Shown one piece after another: positions 34,660 to 45,624 of a DNA stretch of 64,000 nucleotides. The notes under the pieces are model-generated. The model saw only the letters and a list, made by a program, of their open reading frames with translations, was not told the DNA's origin and did not search any database. The position numbers were made by a program, and so were the translations under genes. The stretch covers positions 2,952,366 to 3,016,365 of the forward strand of contig NW_003314261.1 in assembly GCF_000143415.4 (NCBI RefSeq), written 5' to 3'. How positions within the stretch are numbered: position 1 is the first letter of the stretch; each line of letters begins with the position of its first letter. Source of the stretch: Selaginella moellendorffii (Eukaryota; Streptophyta; Lycopodiopsida; Selaginellales; Selaginellaceae).

Positions 34660-35830
34660 AGGCTTCGAGATGCATTTGAGGATCCTACATCACTTGCTAA
34701 TGACCTGCCTTTCTGGCATTTATATTCTCAATATTGCCTTGAAGATGGCCTTTTTTATTTTGTGAGGACGGATCCTAATGATCATTTGCGGCTAATAGTG
34801 CCTTCTATCTTTATTCCGCGGTTTCTCCATGCCTACCATGATTCTCCTGTTCTAGGTGGGCATATGGGACATCATCGTGTGACCGAGAAGCTACGTAGGT
34901 CTTTCTATTGGCCGGAGATGCGATGTGATATTATCTGATATGTGCGTAGCTGCATTTGGTGCCAAGCTCGTAATACTCCCCCTTGTGCTACAAAAAAACA
35001 GTTGGAGTCAATTGCAGTTTCCTGTCCGTTTGAGTTGGTGGTGTTTGATTTTATGGGACTTTTTCCACAGTCGACTGCTGGCAATGAATATGTTATTATT
35101 GCTTCTGATTACTTGACTCATTGGGTGGAAGTTGGTGCTCTTGCTAGCGCCTCTACAACTGCTGTTGGATACTTCCTCCTCAATCGAGTGGTGTTCCAGC
35201 ATTCTTGTCCAGAGCGGATTCTTTTGGATAATGATCCTGCATTTATGGCTGAGGCATTTCATGTTTTGAAGTCTCGGTTGGGGATATGCCACACTTTCAC
35301 GAGTGCTTATCATCCACAATTAGACGGTCTAGTGGAACGGCTCGTTCGGACATTCAAAGGGATGATTGTGAAGTATATGAACTTTCAGCATTTGGATTGG
35401 GATGGTTATTTGTCGTTTCTTCGGTATGCCTATATCACAGGGGTGTAGAGTTTTGTTGGTGCTTCACCGTATAAACTTCTATATGGTCATAATCTAATAT
35501 TATCAATGGAGCTGAGTTTACCTTCGCAATTGCCACAAGCACCCGATGCTAAGTCATGGGATTAATATTTGATGAGCATTCTTCCACTTGTCCGAACAGA
35601 GTTTGCCAAACACTTAGGCCGCGTACAAGTGGGACAACAACGGCGCTACAACTCCCATCATCATCCACTTGCAGAGTACAAAGTGGATGATTTAGTGTTT
35701 ATCTAGTTTCCCTATCTTACGGTACGTGGTTTATCTAAGAGGCTCCTTGCGCAGTGGAAAGGACCGTATCGGGTGTTGTGGCAAGTTGAACCACAAGTTT
35801 ATGAGGTTCGGCATGATGTCCAATAGGCCG
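34660..35830 (+). pseudogene. Gypsy integrase region
   Basis: It contains the HHCC zinc-binding region (HHRVTEKLRRSFYWPEM and CIWCQ), the catalytic core (ELVVFDFMGLFPQS, VIIASDYLTHWVE, LLDNDPAFMAE, YHPQLDGLVERLVRTFKG) and a C-terminal QWKGPYRVLW segment. Stops occur near 34658, 34936, 35446, 35563 and further on. Three of them sit at the same codons in the truncated copy at 29581-31135. Confidence 0.9.
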
Positions 35831-35987
35831 ATCCTTTGGAGATTATGCATGTGCAGCGGTTAAAACGCTTCATACAAAGGGATCAGGAGCAGTTCATACC
35901 ATCTATAGACCCGCCGATGCCTCCTCCTGACGTTCCTCCAGATCCCGGTCTGTCTACAAGAGAACCCTGATGGCCTTCCATTATTTC

Positions 35988-36002
35988 GAGAGGAGGGGAT
36001 GA
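35988..36002 (+). other. Polypurine tract of the gypsy element
   Basis: GAGAGGAGGGGATGA lies directly before the 3' LTR. Confidence 0.8.
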
Positions 36003-36177
36003 TGTGAGGGCCAAGTGTACGGCTACGATGCCGTATACTAATATTAGCGTAGTGGGATTTTAGTAGCTGTCGGATTGTTTTCAATCTGGACCACTCGCTT
36101 CTGTATATAAGCTAGGGTTTTTGGGCTAATTGATAGGCACATTTTTGTATTCCCTTTCCATATTCCATCCACTCACA
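36003..36177 (+). repeat. 3' LTR of the gypsy element
   Basis: 175 bp, TGTGAGGG to CACTCACA. It differs from the 5' LTR at roughly a dozen positions by eye, so this element is older than the 17.3-kb one. Confidence 0.92.
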
Positions 36178-36794
36178 GACTTAATTGATAGCAATATTTA
36201 TAATATATATGTAAACTTTTGAATTTGGACTTTCTGAGGTTACTCAACCCAATATGTCGTAAGACCTTTAACGAAAGTTAAGAGTTTTAACTTTATTGAC
36301 ACCCTACCCCTAACTAATTGAAAATTCTTAAAAGGTCACTCAATCTAGTATATCCTAAGACCTTTAATGAAAATTAAGAGTTATAGCTCTCTTGACACCC
36401 CTCAAGTCAAGCCCAATTAGAGAAAATTAGACCATCAAATATTAATTTTAACATACAGTGTAATTCTTTTAACCAACTAACAAAATTGATTCCCTTAACC
36501 AACCAACAAAATCAAACTCAAGACCCCTCTGATACCAAATATAAACTCTTGAATTTAAACTTTTCAGAAAGTCACCCAATTTAGTATTATTTAAACCAAA
36601 GACATTTAACCCTAACTATCCCAAAACCTTTAACCAATTAAACAAATGGATGCACTCTTATTCATAGGTGTAGCACACCTGAATTTGGAGCTGAACTCCA
36701 AACCCATTGCATTGCATAATAAGGGTCTAATATAATCCTATGAGCACCGACTCCCCATATGTAGCACTTACATGCAAAATGGTATCAGATGATG
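36178..36794. other. AT-rich spacer with short internal duplications
   Basis: Sentence-like pieces recur (for example a segment ending aagacctttaa...gaaa(g/a)ttaagagttt at about 36260 and 36355). This suggests a decayed repeat. No gene is recognised. Confidence 0.45.
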
Positions 36795-37035
36795 TCTGGA
36801 ACAATTTTGGTATATCGGTGGCTTAACATGAGGAGAAGGGTACCCTGCATTCCAACCATTATCCCTACTATACATTTGAAACCCCCCATAATTTCTATAT
36901 TCCGTAGATATGCTAAATTAGCAAATTTAGATACTTTCCATAATTAGCTAATGAAATGAAATGAGACCAATATAAAAGGCATGATAATGAAGGTGTTTGG
37001 CAAACAAAATAAGCTATCATGTAACAATATTAATG
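36795..37035 (-). repeat. Internally deleted fragment of the 1.14-kb LTR family
   Basis: On the minus strand, pieces of the LTR described at 17252-18395 appear in order with gaps: the piece around gcataccggtggcctaacg, the ctactatacatttg(g)aa...cccccata piece, the tatctacggaatgtagag piece and the ggcatgatagcgagggtgtttggca piece. All are heavily mutated towards A/T. Confidence 0.65.
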
Positions 37036-37064
37036 GACTAAACTCTATTACCAATTCTTATATT

Positions 37065-38490
37065 TAGCTAAATTTCTTCCGTGGGAATCCTGGGGATGAC
37101 ATGTACTATTTGTTTGATCAATTCATGATAGTTGCTATATATCATTCTTAGGATGATGCTTAGTGTCTATATAAATTCCTCATATATCTCCAAGAGACAA
37201 TGTTACAATGGTATAATAGTTTAACTAAAACCTTCTCCCAAATGTCTTTAACATATTTGGACATATTAACAATTATAACAATGTTTTCTATCAATTGCAT
37301 CATTTCTAGCAAGGGCTATTTGAGTCAGTTATGCAATTTGATATTCATTTCCTAAGTCTTTTACTTAATGTGGAGTCAAATATGTTCAAATAGATCAAAT
37401 TGGGTATATTGTGGCTAATACTTCATCAAAATTTTATGAAACTTATGCATGTACTTATTCTAGCCACCTTTGATGATGCTCTTTAATTGGCACAATATTT
37501 TGAGATATTACCTCTCCCACTTGTAGTTATACATATTTTTCCTATAGGAGACAATCTTGTTTTAATAGAGGTTAATGTTGTTATTGTCTATATTCAAGGA
37601 CAAGGATATGGTCATGGCCATGATGTTCATTATTTTACCTATGATGAGGTTAGCCACATGTATTTGTGTTATTAGCATTTTCTGGTTTGACATCCTCCAT
37701 TTCTTAAGTGGAGACTTTGGCATCAACAATATATTGTTGGTGTTACTTCAGTAAAAGGTCTTAACACGAAGATTTTTTTAGTAAATAAAAAGTCATGTAA
37801 GTAATAGAGAGACCTTGTGTGAATAAGTTAATAACCCCTCTATCCTTTTTTCAAGAATACCATCAAATGATTCACTTGACACAAATTCATCCAATATTTA
37901 TTTTTCAAGTTTAGTTTTATATTAAAAATTCCCTTGTTATCTTTTTTGTATTGGTTGATATAAGTTTTAGTTTATCTTCTATTGCTTAATTTGTTAAAAT
38001 ATATTGTTATTTACATTTATATCATGCAATAGAGCCAATCTTCATTCTCTATAACAATGGTTGTACACATATATATGTACAATATGAGGTAGATCTAGTT
38101 GTGTATATAGGTAATCTCAAAGTTGAGCTTTAATCATTACAAGCGGTGTCAAGTCAAGTTTTTGACTTCATACTTAATATAAATCAATTATAACACAATT
38201 ATGTCAAGTATGAATTTGAAGTTTTTCCCAATTATTTTATACTCTTTTATATCTCTTCAATTCGTCTCACTTTTGTTCTATTTCATCTTTTTACTTTTAC
38301 TTTTATCACTTTTATCTCTCTACCCTTTTATTCATCTTTTCCCTTTTAAAATCCTTTAAATAGTCTTTATACTACAATGGTGAATTGGCTCAAGTAGGAA
38401 TATATTAATCTCTTCAACTTTGACCTATTGTTTGAAACCAAAATTGCAATGTATCATCTTATTCTGCTTATTCGATCAAGGTTGTTGTTT
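37065..38490 (+). pseudogene. Strongly decayed gypsy gag-protease relic
   Basis: Nucleotide similarity to 31737-33225 is clear along the length (for example the tcttccgtgggaatcctggg start and the gtatatcattctta(g)gatgatgctt piece), with gaps. Nearly every CG of the intact element reads TG or CA here and no frame remains. It stops near the beginning of the RT. It is older than both better-preserved copies. Confidence 0.8.
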
Positions 38491-39834
38491 AGTGTTGGTG
38501 AGTGAGATTTGGTGTCTCACTTTTAAAGACTTAAGTGTTTCCAAGTTGTTATTTCTAGTGCAGTACCTGAATCCTATCACTTGGTTAAGCTTATAGAGAT
38601 CCAATTTCAAGCACTGCCTTCTTTACATGTCACTCAAGCTGCCCAAGATGCTTAAGTCACCTATATATCCACTCCTTCCTCTTTACAACTGTTGACATGT
38701 TATATGCCTACTACTGCACTTCCTACCATGAGCCCTTCTAGTGACAATTAACAACCCTACTCCTCTTAGAGTGAGATAATTTAACTTTGCCCTTGCCTTT
38801 TTCAAGCATGCTTAAGGCAATTGAAATCTAGTATGTGAATCTTTTCTATTTTACCCAGTTTGCTGCTCATGAGTAAGATTTTCTTTGTGAGAGCCAACTA
38901 ATGCAAAGGCTAAGCATTCCTGCATCTCCAACTCTCACAACTTTATTCCAGCTTCTAGATTTCCAAGAGCAAGTCATTGGCTCGCTGCTTTGCAAGTACA
39001 TAAGCCCACAACCATTGGGAGGGTACTTGTACTCAAACCATATAAAAGACTATAGCATAGATTAACAATGGAAATAAAGAGTTCCAATGTTTTAAAGGGA
39101 ATGAGTAAGTGTTTCCCAGTTTTTATTTTCGTTGCTAATCTATGCTATAGTCTCTCATGGTTTGCATAGAAGTGCCCTCCTAGATTCAGAATGATCATAT
39201 ATAACCCACCCTCTGATCACCATGATTTTTCTCATAAGTCTCCCTTTAGAGGGTCCTTTTCTTAGGATTTGCCACCACATTATTCTTGCCCTACTAGAAT
39301 GGAGCTACATTTTGTTATCCTATCATCTTAACTTGGTGCCTAACACTCTAGAATGGATCACCTTTGTAGTGAAATCAAAATAGTCAAGTTTGACATGGGA
39401 AGCTAAAAGTTTCACAAAGTTTCTCATGTGCAGAGCCAGGAGCAAGATGGGAAGACTGACTTTGTGGCCAAGAATTGTTGCAGGATACCAATGCTATCTG
39501 AAAATGCGAGCAGAGATCCGAAATGGCATTGGATACATCAGCGTACTCAATGCTTTTAAAAAGCAGACTGAATGAACAGGGAAAAATGAAAATCGAAGAA
39601 GGTCCATATTCCTCACACGCAAAGACTTGGCGACCCTGGCTGCTCGTGGCGCTTAGCTTCTTCGTTGCATCGCAAAAGAACAGAGGGCAAGAAAATAATA
39701 TTCCCGTTGCGAAGGTAGAATATTCTATCTTGACCTAAAGCTCACGGGCGAGCTAATCTTGGTGGGCGCGAGCTAGGCGGCAGCGCCTGCGCGCGAAGAA
39801 TGTGACTGAATTTCGCGAGGGAGGGGGAGAAACC
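38491..39834. other. Intergenic DNA upstream of the JmjC gene
   Basis: No gene is recognised. A long foldback lies at 39017-39183. Two overlapping frames at 39390-39738 (61 and 71 codons) are higher in GC than the surroundings and might be an exon fragment, but match nothing I know. The last 60 bp before 39835 are the 5' UTR or promoter of the JmjC gene. Confidence 0.5.
39017..39183. repeat. Long imperfect foldback (inverted repeat)
   Basis: The left arm (39017-39079) and right arm (39122-39183) are complementary for about 60 nt with a few mismatches. The core is gactatagcatagatta on the left and its complement in taatctatgctatagtc on the right. The loop is about 42 nt. It may be a MITE, a miRNA-like precursor or a remnant inverted duplication. 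Confidence 0.75.
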
Positions 39835-42418
39835 ATGGCACAGGTGAGGCGCTCCAAGCGGCAGAGAGTGGCGGTGGATTACGCGCGCCTGGACGAGACG
39901 GGCTTCGACGATTGCACCAGGGTTCAGTACAGGAAGCTGTCGCGGGCGGTGGCCAAGTGGGACGATGCTTCTCAAGGCGAGGCCGAGATCGGCAGCCAGG
40001 GAGGCGGAGGAGGAGGCGGAGGCGGAGGGGGCCAGACTCTCGCAGCCGCCGCCGTGCCCGTCGTGGAGGCCAAGGATTTGTCACACTATGTGCACTCCAC
40101 GGGCTTTAAGAACCCGTGTGTCGTGAGAGCTGTGGACGACGGTGCCTCTGCTCTTGGGCTAAGGTATGGATGCTTTCTTTTTCTTTGTTCTCGCTTACGT
40201 TTGCTAAATTCTTTTATCTCTTTCGCATTCCTGGTTGTTCTAGGCTCCCGGAGACACAATTGACTGTCGAGGATTTGGCTAAGCTGGTTGGCTTCGACCG
40301 GCAGATCGAAACTATAGATGTTACCACACAGGTATTCTTTTCTGCTTATCGTTCTTCTCACTTCTTCTTTGGGAATCAGGCTGAAGGTCCCGTGTATGCT
40401 ATGGAGGATTGGGTGTCGTATTTCTCGTCGCCAAATCCAAAGAAGCCTTTACTAAACGTTGTGTCACTGGATCTGGCGAACACTCCGCTCCAGAAAATGG
40501 TGAGGCCGTAAATTCCCTCACCTTGAGCTCAAAAGTCATTATTTTTTCAGAAGGATAACACGGCATGTTCCTGTATAGGTCAGTGCGCCTTCCTTAGTGA
40601 AAGAGCTGGACCTTGTGGAGAAGGCGTGGCCTCGTAACCAGAGTACCACCATTCCAGAGGTTTGCGACTTCGTCACTGTACGCATGGCTTTACTCAAACG
40701 TAGTCTACAAATAGGTCCAGCTTTATGCGATAATGAGCGTTGAGGGTTGCTTCATGGATTTTCATCTTGATTTTGGAGGGTCCTCGGTGTGGTACCATGT
40801 TATAAGGTAGGTGCTGGTATTGTCTTCTTTTATCTGTTTGTGTAAACGCTTGTTTTACAGTGGGAAAAAGACATTTTTGATGATCCCTCCAACAAAGGGA
40901 AATCTCATGCTTTTCGAAGAATGGTCTTCATCAGATAGGCAGGCAGGTATTTAGTTTTCGATGTTAGCATTGTTTTATGAGAAAAGCGGCCTTGCAGGCT
41001 AGCGTGTTCTTTGCAGAGCGAGCTAGCGGAGGCCAGAAAGTCGAGCTCTCGACTGGAGACACTCTCCTACTGTAAGCCGTTCTTCTATTCGCTAGTTTGC
41101 ACATCCATCTAACGTTTGTTTTGCTGCAGGCCTGGGGGCTGGCCGCATTGTGTTGTAACTCACTCCGACTCGATAGTTATTGGTGGAAATTTCCTGACAG
41201 GCTACAATCTGGGGCTTCAGCTCGATATATATCCTTTATCTTGTTCTTTGGATGACAGCGACAGATTCTTTTCCTTGACCTTACAATACTTGGCTGATGG
41301 AGGAGCGGCTCAAAGTTCGCCAAAAGTTTCGGTTTCCCTTCTATAAGCAGCTAATGTGGTATGTGATACTTCCATGGCAGATTTGTGTAGCTGATGTTTG
41401 AAATTATAGGTATACTGCAACTCGCTATTTACAGCTACTAAAAGATGACTCTGGCAAAGAAGAGGTTACTAGCTGGGAAAAGGAAGGTCTTCCGAAACTT
41501 GTAAGAGGTCTCAAGTTCTGGTTGCAGGTAAGATGGGTAGTGTTCATGCTTACGTTCTTACAAGACTCGTGTTTTCTTCAGTCTAAGGATGGCGGTGAGG
41601 TGCCTCCCGACATTTCTGACCCGGTTGAACTTTTGAAAGAACTCGAGAACATCTTAAAAGTGAAGGTAACAAACAAAGCGGCATTTTTATGGTGGCTCAC
41701 ATGCGTATGTGGCAGAAAAGCAGTTCGGATGTGGGTTTGACGAGCCCGACGGAAGGCGAGACAAGCGTAAGCGAAGGGATTCGACTTAATCTACTATAAT
41801 TCTTGCATATGTTTCAGGTGAAGCCAGAAAAGGTCGAAAATGAGGAAGAAGAGGCGGAGGAAGAGCAAGAGGACGATGAAGGAGAGGTAAGCTCATACTT
41901 TCTACATGTGGTAGTCACACACCTCTCGTGCCAATGCAGGTATTGTACGATGAAAACCGGAAGGATGACGACGAGGATTTCGACGTGGAAAAGGACGGAG
42001 ATGCGACCAGCAGCGACACTGACGAAGAGTTTGACGATGAATCAGAGTACTCAGAAGACAGTGATCGACCACGTCGGAAACCAAAGCCATACTCTCGAGG
42101 AGGACGAAAGGTAAAAGTCTCGATACTCTTCCCGCGCGTGTTTAGATATCACAAGAGCTCGAATTCCAGGAAGTAAAGTCGGCCTCGGTGTCGAAGCTAA
42201 TGCACGGAACGAAGCCATCGCCGGTGAAGAAAGCCTCAAACACCAAAGCCAACACGACCGTGAGGGAGCGATTGATGAAGAAGATCGGAGTAGATCCGAG
42301 GATGCCTTTCAATCCCAGGCAGCAAAAGCCGAGGCAGCGAGAAGAAAGCCCCCCTCCAGAGGAAGAAGAAGGCGATGAAGGAGACGAATTCGATGGGGAA
42401 GAAGCCGCGAGGATTTAA
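39835..42418 (+). CDS. KDM2/7 (JHDM1)-type JmjC histone demethylase
   Basis: About 14 exons give a protein of roughly 570 residues. The ATG at 39835 has a good context (aaccATGG). The JmjC core reads [42 protein letters not shown], then [10 protein letters not shown] and [14 protein letters not shown]. Fe(II) ligands are His223 and Asp225 plus the His of WPH. FGG(S/T)SVWYHV and FEEWSSS are hallmarks of the PHF8/KIAA1718/KDM2 group, which removes methyl groups from H3K9, H3K27 or H3K36. No PHD finger or CXXC domain is seen; the N-terminus is short with a poly-Gly run. The C-terminus is highly acidic, then basic. Reader function would have to come from partners. Substrate is inference. Confidence 0.85.
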
Positions 42419-42558
42419 GAGAATAAGAACCAGTCATATGCTTATGCTTCATTTGGATGTATAGAATGTATTCTATCGTCTGGACAATAGCTAGCTAGCC
42501 CGGTCGCGAGGTCGAATCTAGGGAGGCCGCGAGACCAAATATTTAGCCAGGTGGAAAG

Positions 42559-44081
42559 ATGGGAGACATGGCATTGAGGGTTTCGGTCCCTTGTGTGTCG
42601 CGGATCCACAGGGCGGCGCTAGCGTCTTCGTCTAATCGCTGCTCTTCTTCTCTTCAATCCACATCGCTGCATTCCAGCTGCGCGAGGATCGTCGGGCGCT
42701 GCATTGATCGAGCTCCCGCTGCTGGTATGGATTTTCTACTCCATCGGGCTTGGATTATCGATGGCTTTGGTGTTGCAGGTGGTTTCCGGCAGAGGATCAG
42801 AGGTATGGCGTCTACCGAAGCGGCGGAATTGGACACTGGAAAGGAGAGCGTTCTGGAATGGGCACAAAAGGATAATCGCCGCATGCTACATGTCGTGTAC
42901 CGTGTTGGCGATTTGGATAAGACGATCAAGTGAGTTCTTCGGTTGCTTTTTTTTTTTTTTTCTGTGGGATCATCTTTGCTTTTTGTCCTTAGATTTTACA
43001 CCGAGTGTCTTGGAATGAAGCTCTTGCGCAAGCGTGACATTCCCGAAGAGAGGTACACGAATGCTTTCCTGGGTTATGGACCCGAGGACAGTCACTTCGT
43101 CGTAGAGCTCACATACAGTAAGTTTATCTCAGACCTTTTCTCTCAATGCGCTGTTTTGATCAATTTCTTTTTGCAAGACTATGGAGTTGATAAGTACGAT
43201 ATTGGAACTGGATTTGGACATTTCGGGATTGCTGTCGAGGACGTGAGTGAGTTTGAGATTCATAGCTGTGAGCTCATATGAAACTACAGGTGTACAAAAC
43301 CGTGGATTTGGTTAAAGCCAAAGGTGGGAAAGTCTCGAGAGAGGCGGGTCCTGTCAAAGGAGGATCCACTGTGATAGCCTTTGTGGATGATCCCGATGGA
43401 TACAAGTTCGAGCTTATTCAGAGACCAGCGACCCCGGAGCCTCTGTGTCAAGTCATGCTGCGTGTTGGTGATCTCGATCGATCCATCAGCTTCTATGAGA
43501 AGGTATATCAACATGCTTAAGCCATTCGTGCCTTTCTGCATGGTCTTTTGTTCCAGGCGCTTGGAATGAAGCTCCTCCGCAAGCGTGACAATCCCGAGTA
43601 CAAGGTAAGCTTAAAGTTTCTCGCCTCATGCTTCTATGCTTGTCTCGTGCGCGAGTGTGCAGTACACGCTTGCGATGATGGGATACGCGGAGGAAGATAA
43701 GACCACTGTGATGGAGCTGACTTACAACTATGGTGTTACCGAGTACACCAAAGGAAATGCTTATGCCCAGGTTCGTGCATCACTCCATCTTTGGCCTTTA
43801 TAGTTTCTCGCTCTCTCTCTCTAGATTGCTATTGGCACGGATGATGTCTATAAAACTGCTGAAGCAGTCAAAGTTTCTGGTGGCAAGATTACTCGCCAGC
43901 CAGGCCCTCTTCCTGGCATCAGCACGAAAATCACAGCTTGCCTCGATCCGGATGGCTGGAAGACTGTAAGCTTTTCCTGATGCATTGTTTCTCGATCCAT
44001 CTCACACGACTATTTTGTTCCCTTTCCTTTATCCTTCAGGTCTTCGTTGATAACAAGGACTTTCTCAAGGAACTCGAATGA
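42559..44081 (+). CDS. GLX1: Two-domain glyoxalase I (lactoylglutathione lyase), plastid-type
   Basis: About eight exons give roughly 335 residues ending KDFLKELE. The N-terminal 80 residues are Ser/Arg-rich, fit a transit peptide and contain a 55-bp intron (about 42725-42779). Two glyoxalase domains follow. The first keeps the four expected metal ligands in [24 protein letters not shown] and YKFELIQRP. The second has [24 protein letters not shown] and then WKTVFVDN, so one Glu remains but the other ligands are gone. The enzyme converts the hemithioacetal of methylglyoxal and glutathione to S-lactoylglutathione. The first domain most likely carries the activity. Confidence 0.92.
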
Positions 44082-45470
44082 ACTAGAACTGCAATTTTCA
44101 GTGCCTAATCGCTTTTAAAAAATTAAATATGAATTCCAGCCAAACCTGGTTTGTATACATCATTGTTCCTGCTCATGGAGCAGCTGTGAGGAGGCATCCT
44201 TGGTGGTTGTTCTCACCGCTATGACCACCAGGAGATTTGAGCACATATCCAAGCTTGTGCTTGGTTCAAGGATTATACCCCAATAAGAGCTTTGGGAACG
44301 AACCACACCTCACCTCCACAGTCCTCTTGACGATCTCATAAGCACCTCTTGGCGGTTGGCGCTGAGCAATATTGCGGATGAGGAGAAAAGTGGGTGAAAA
44401 AATTCTGATGCTGGATTGCCAGGCTGGGCTATGAGAAGAGTCATCCAGTGGCTCGCGAAAATCAGTGAAGTTTCGCCACGTGCTTAAACATAAAAAGAGG
44501 ACGTGAGTTGTTGATAATTTGGAAGAATAATTGTGAGAGGTGGACATGTCAATACAGTATAAACAGTTTATGCGACACCTTGTAATGATATTCTCAGTAA
44601 GTATGAAAATTAGTGAAGTTTCGCCACGTGCATAAACACTTAAAAGACGACGTGAGTTGTTGATAATTTGGCAGAATAATTTTGAGATACAGTATAAACA
44701 GTTTATGCGACACCTTGTATAAACAGTTTATGAATGAACGATTAAAGTTCAAACGATTTATCGGTCACCCTTTGTAAAGCTATTGACAAAATGGGAATAT
44801 AATGGAGTTAAAAGGTCGGATTTCTTGCCCGTTCTGCGTCTATCATTAACGTGAAGAAGCAAATTTGTTTCGATGCGGATTGCCGGGCTAGGTCAAACAC
44901 ACGTATAAAAGTACGGAAAATAGTTAAACATCTAAAAGAAGACGTGAGTTGCTGATAGATTAATGAGAGGTGGAGGACATCATTACTTTTAGTGTCAACG
45001 TCGAATGGTTATTATAATGTGCAAATTTCTTGAGCTTTTTATATTCTCAATCAAGACAAACGATTTATCGGTCAGAAATCTGTTTCTTTCTGCGAGGCTC
45101 GCCACAAAATGGGAATATATTTGACTACGTAAAATGGACGGTCGCAAGGTCAGATTTCCTGCCCGTTCTGCGTCGATCAATCAAGGTGAAGGAGCTGCTA
45201 GAATTTGTTTCGATCCAATCACGACCTTCGTCAAATTGTTCGCTTGGCACGGTGATCGAGAAAAGGCACAATCAGACGGCTACACGCTGATATTACGGTT
45301 AGGATTTCTGTGCCCCTAGAAACTTCTTGCTCGAAGGATAATAATGAATCAAGATATTCACAGCTGGGGGGTTTATACTCATTATTGTATTCTAAGTATA
45401 AAAGGTATACATCATTCTCTTCGTTTTTTCTCTCCCGGATCTCTTTCCTTCTGGTTTTCTTCGCTTGGCT
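44082..45470. other. Intergenic region with dispersed direct repeats
   Basis: No gene is recognised. The region is made largely of repeated blocks described in the next entry, with unique DNA before and after. Confidence 0.6.
44455..45215. repeat. Cluster of degenerate direct repeats
   Basis: Block A (gtgaagtttcgccacgtgc ... cagtttatgcgacaccttgt, about 105-120 bp) occurs at 44464-44583 and 44613-44718, with a shorter third copy around 44905-44980. Block B (cgatttatcggtca ... aaatgggaatata ... gcccgttctgcgtc(t/g)atca ... aatttgtttcgat) occurs at about 44753-44875 and 45059-45215. Order A-A-B-A-B suggests a higher-order duplication of an A+B unit. Family unknown. Confidence 0.75.
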
Positions 45471-45624
45471 ATGGCTTTCGCTCGGCTCTTCCGTCCTTTC
45501 GTTTGTTCTTTCTCTGTTAGGAACTTCGGATCTCGTGGTCGTGGATGGGAAACAAGCTTCACTCGTTTGTTTTAATATGTCTTTGTTTCTTCTTCCTTTC
45601 TCATAGATCCTCTTTGCATTTCAG

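Larger units (their letters stand above)
31168..36177 (+). mobile_element. Ty3/gypsy LTR retrotransposon, structurally complete but broken coding region
   Basis: A 5.0-kb element with 175-bp LTRs at 31168-31342 and 36003-36177, a tRNA-Ala PBS, gag, protease, RT, RNase H and integrase in the gypsy order, and a polypurine tract. The single gag-pol frame is broken by many stops, mostly explained by C-to-T or G-to-A changes, so it cannot be autonomous. Flanking bases gattt and gactt are a weak candidate target duplication. The integrase C-terminus continues to about 35830 with another three stops and has no clear chromodomain. Confidence 0.95.

Noticed and set aside
39390-39738. Two overlapping short frames upstream of the demethylase gene
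   Set aside because: No family match and no supporting splice structure; noted only as possible fragments.
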